A DNA stretch of 6,901 nt. Source: Actinomycetes bacterium. GTDB taxonomy: Bacteria; Actinomycetota; Thermoleophilia; Solirubrobacterales; Solirubrobacteraceae. The DNA lies in the NCBI GenBank assembly GCA_023405705.1, contig JAEXXR010000328.1, positions 1 through 6,901 on the forward strand. Reading direction: 5' to 3'. The translations under genes and the position numbers were made by a program. The notes beneath the pieces were generated by a model that did no database searches, was not told the origin of the DNA, and saw only the letters and a program-made list of their open reading frames with translations. Below are positions 5,107-6,901 of the stretch, piece by piece (the stretch's first letter is position 1; every line of letters starts with the position of its first letter).

Positions 5107-6093
5107 GTGTCCACGTCATCGACGGAGCCGGCCGGCCAGGCCGGCTCCGCAGGGCCTCCGCCGGAGGCGATCAGAGCGATCCCGGTCCGCCACACGGGCC
5201 GCTGGGTCGCCGCGCTCGTCGTGCTGCTGTTCGTCGCGATCGCGATCGACTCGATCGTCAGCAACCCCCGCTTCGAGTGGGACGTCGTCGGCGACTGGCT
5301 GTTCAACGACCGCATCCTCGACGGCCTCGTGCTGACGCTGCAGCTGACCGTCTGCGCGATGGCGGCCGGCATCGTCCTCGGCGTGCTGCTGGCGGTGATG
5401 CGCCTCTCCCCCAACCCGCTCGTCGCGGGCGCCAGCGGCTTCTACATCTGGCTGTTCCGCGGCACGCCGGTGCTCGTCCAGCTGCTGTTCTGGAACTTCA
5501 TAGCGGCGCTCTATCCGGAGATATCGATCGGGATCCCGTTCGGCGGGCCCGAGTTCTTCTCGATCGAGTCGAACACGGCGATCACGCCGTTCGTCGCCGC
5601 GCTGCTCGGCCTCGGCCTCAACGAGGGCGCCTACATGGCCGAGATCGTCCGCGCCGGGATCCTCTCGGTCGACGAGGGCCAGCACCAGGCGGCGCAGTCG
5701 CTCGGCATGTCGCGGCTGCAGACGATGCGGCGGATCGTGCTGCCGCAGGCGATGCGGGTGATCATCCCGCCGACCGGCAACGAGACGATCTCGATGCTGA
5801 AGACGACCTCGCTCGTCTCGGTCATCGCCACCACAGAGCTGTTGTACGCGGCGCAGCTGATCTACTCGGAGAACTACAGAACGATCCCGCTGCTGATCGT
5901 CGCCTCGATCTGGTACCTGGCGATGACGACGATCCTGTCGATCGGCCAGTGGTTCCTGGAGCGGCGCTTCGGCCGCGGCACCAGCCGCCAGGAGCCGGTC
6001 GGCGTCTGGGAGCGGGTCAAGCGGATCGTCGTCCCGCGCCACGCGGAGCCGGCGATCGAGCCGCAGCGCAACCCGGGCGGAGGGATCGTATGA
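5107..6093 (+). CDS. amino acid ABC importer, permease (HisM/GlnP family)
   Basis: This 328-residue inner membrane permease forms the translocation channel, probably as a homodimer because no second permease gene is present. About six hydrophobic segments are visible near 33-51, 74-98, 112-135, 161-184, 232-250 and 259-284. The EAA loop that docks on the ATPase is clear: QAAQSLG (194-200), nine residues, then IVLP (210-213), followed by the family stretch [16 protein letters not shown] (221-236). A WLFRGTP motif (115-121) is also typical. Translation starts at GTG 5107, 15 bases after the preceding stop, with only a weak AGGT-like ribosome site; the next in-frame GTG lies inside the first membrane helix. 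Residues 7-20 are a Gly/Pro/Ala/Ser-rich cytoplasmic tail whose DNA forms two strong hairpins. The C-terminal tail (about 286-328) is longer and more basic than in minimal family members. Only 2 of 21 Arg codons are AGA. Translation is probably coupled to the ATPase by the ATGA overlap. Confidence 0.95.
   Translation: MSTSSTEPAGQAGSAGPPPEAIRAIPVRHTGRWVAALVVLLFVAIAIDSIVSNPRFEWDVVGDWLFNDRILDGLVLTLQLTVCAMAAGIVLGVLLAVMRLSPNPLVAGASGFYIWLFRGTPVLVQLLFWNFIAALYPEISIGIPFGGPEFFSIESNTAITPFVAALLGLGLNEGAYMAEIVRAGILSVDEGQHQAAQSLGMSRLQTMRRIVLPQAMRVIIPPTGNETISMLKTTSLVSVIATTELLYAAQLIYSENYRTIPLLIVASIWYLAMTTILSIGQWFLERRFGRGTSRQEPVGVWERVKRIVVPRHAEPAIEPQRNPGGGIV
5123..5168 (+). promoter_or_regulatory. tandem hairpins at the start of the permease coding region
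   Basis: CGGAGCCGGCC (5123-5133) and GGCCGGCTCCG (5139-5149) make a perfect 11-bp stem with a 5-base loop. GCCTCC (5154-5159) and GGAGGC (5163-5168) follow as a 6-bp stem with a 3-base loop. The first stem begins 16 bases downstream of the first base of the GTG start. Hairpins after a binding-protein gene are known in other ABC operons to protect the upstream mRNA or reduce read-through, giving more binding protein than permease. That role here is inferred. Confidence 0.5.
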
Positions 6094-6866
6094 GCGCGAC
6101 CGCACGGCCGCCGATGGTCAGAGCCGAGCAGGTCTGCAAGCGGTTCGGCCGCCTCGAGGTGCTGAAGGGCGTCTCGCTGACGGTCCAGCCCGGCGAGGTC
6201 ACCTGCGTGATCGGGCCGTCGGGCTCGGGCAAGTCGACGTTCCTGCGCTGCGTCAACCACCTCGAGCAGATCGACGCCGGCCGGCTGTCGGTCGACGGCG
6301 AGCTGGTCGGCTACCGGCAGGAGGGCGACAAGCTCTACGAGCTGCGCGAGCGCGAGGTCGCGCGCAAGCGGGCCGAGATCGGGATGGTCTTCCAGCACTT
6401 CAACCTGTTCGGCCACATGACGGCGCTGCAGAACGTCTGCGAGGCGCCGGTGCAGGTGAAGGGCGTGCCGAAGGCCGAGGCCCGAGCGACCGGTCTGGAG
6501 CTGCTGGAGCAGGTCGGGCTGGAGGCGAAGACCGACGCCTACCCGGCGCAGCTGTCCGGCGGTCAGCAGCAGCGGGTCGCGATCGCCCGGGCGCTCGCGA
6601 TGAGACCGAAGCTGATGCTGTTCGACGAGCCGACCTCAGCGTTGGACCCCGAGCTGGTCGGCGACGTGCTCGCCGTCATGCGCGGCCTCGCCGAGAGCGG
6701 CATGACGATGCTCGTCGTCACGCACGAGATGGGCTTCGCGCGCGAGGTCGCCGACACCGTCGTCTTCATGGACGAGGGCGTCATCGTCGAGGCCGGCACG
6801 CCCGAGCAGGTCCTCGGGGACCCGAGCGAGCAGCGCACGAAGGACTTCCTCGCGAGAGTGCTCTGA
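6090..6866 (+). CDS. amino acid ABC importer, ATP-binding protein (HisP/GlnQ family)
   Basis: This 258-residue ATPase powers the importer by binding the permease EAA loops on the cytoplasmic side and hydrolysing ATP as a dimer. All motifs are intact: Walker [10 protein letters not shown] (42-50), Q-loop Q102 in FQHFNLF, signature LSGGQ (155-159), Walker B LMLFDE (175-180, catalytic E180), D-loop SALD (183-186) and switch H212. The insert between Walker A and the Q-loop (about 68-95) has the length typical of HisP-like rather than shorter GlnQ-like members. Length is normal and no C-terminal regulatory domain is present. The ATG overlaps the permease stop as ATGA, with GGAGGG (6079-6084) five bases upstream. 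An internal ATG at 6114 lacks such a site. Three of 19 Arg codons are AGA. It is the last gene of the operon visible; a hairpin follows. Confidence 0.97.
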   Translation: MSATARPPMVRAEQVCKRFGRLEVLKGVSLTVQPGEVTCVIGPSGSGKSTFLRCVNHLEQIDAGRLSVDGELVGYRQEGDKLYELREREVARKRAEIGMVFQHFNLFGHMTALQNVCEAPVQVKGVPKAEARATGLELLEQVGLEAKTDAYPAQLSGGQQQRVAIARALAMRPKLMLFDEPTSALDPELVGDVLAVMRGLAESGMTMLVVTHEMGFAREVADTVVFMDEGVIVEAGTPEQVLGDPSEQRTKDFLARVL

Positions 6867-6882
6867 GGCGTGACGGCGGCGG

Positions 6883-6901
6883 GCGCGGCACGGTGCCGCG
6901 C
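6883..6901 (+). terminator. hairpin terminator after the importer operon (may extend past the window)
   Basis: GCGCGGCA (6883-6890) and TGCCGCGC (6894-6901) form a perfect 8-bp stem with a 3-base loop, 16 bases after the ATPase stop. The window ends at the last base of the stem, so stem extension and any U-tract cannot be seen. Confidence 0.55.

Noticed and set aside
5034..6089. Upstream extension of the ATPase frame through the permease gene
   Set aside because: The extension is a shadow of the permease. The ATPase starts at 6090 with GGAGGG just upstream and an ATGA overlap.
1..6901. tRNA, rRNA, CRISPR array, insertion sequence or prophage signals
   Set aside because: None seen: no repeat-spacer pattern, no transposase-like protein, no terminal inverted repeats around a gene, no tRNA-like cloverleaf. 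All gaps between genes are under 200 bases.

Overview
The window is very GC-rich, uses GTG as well as ATG starts, and has short intergenic gaps rich in hairpins. This fits a high-GC actinobacterium. A flagellar-type promoter beside a chemoreceptor, together with this codon style, makes a motile Thermoleophilia member (Conexibacter-like) plausible. That placement is an impression from composition, not a database result.

Left part (1-1555): the 5' end of a minus-strand gene for a probable exported protein leaves the window at base 1. Divergent from it is a small flavin-reductase-like FMN-binding protein (251-745). Next comes a 184-residue cytoplasmic protein that I do not recognise (907-1461), with its own plausible promoter. 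It converges on the chemoreceptor gene, and the 94-base gap between them holds one hairpin for each direction.

Middle (1556-4018, minus strand): a full-length transmembrane methyl-accepting chemotaxis protein with an extracytoplasmic Cache-type sensor, three successive HAMP-like units and a complete cytoplasmic signalling hairpin. It has a good sigma-28 (FliA) type promoter match placed so close to its ATG that the mRNA would be essentially leaderless. No Shine-Dalgarno sequence is present.

Right part (4177-6866, plus strand): a compact three-gene ABC importer operon of the polar amino acid type, made of a substrate-binding lipoprotein, a HisM/GlnP-type permease and a HisP/GlnQ-type ATPase. 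The permease and ATPase genes overlap by ATGA. A hairpin at the window end probably terminates the operon.

The chemoreceptor and importer are divergently transcribed from a 158-base region full of inverted repeats. This suggests the cell coordinates sensing and uptake of an amino-acid-like nutrient. The most unusual signals are the structured leader ahead of the binding-protein gene, two strong hairpins at the start of the permease coding region, the leaderless sigma-28 promoter, and a striking preference for the Arg codon AGA in the binding protein (15 of 20 Arg codons). AGA is also enriched in one part of the chemoreceptor.
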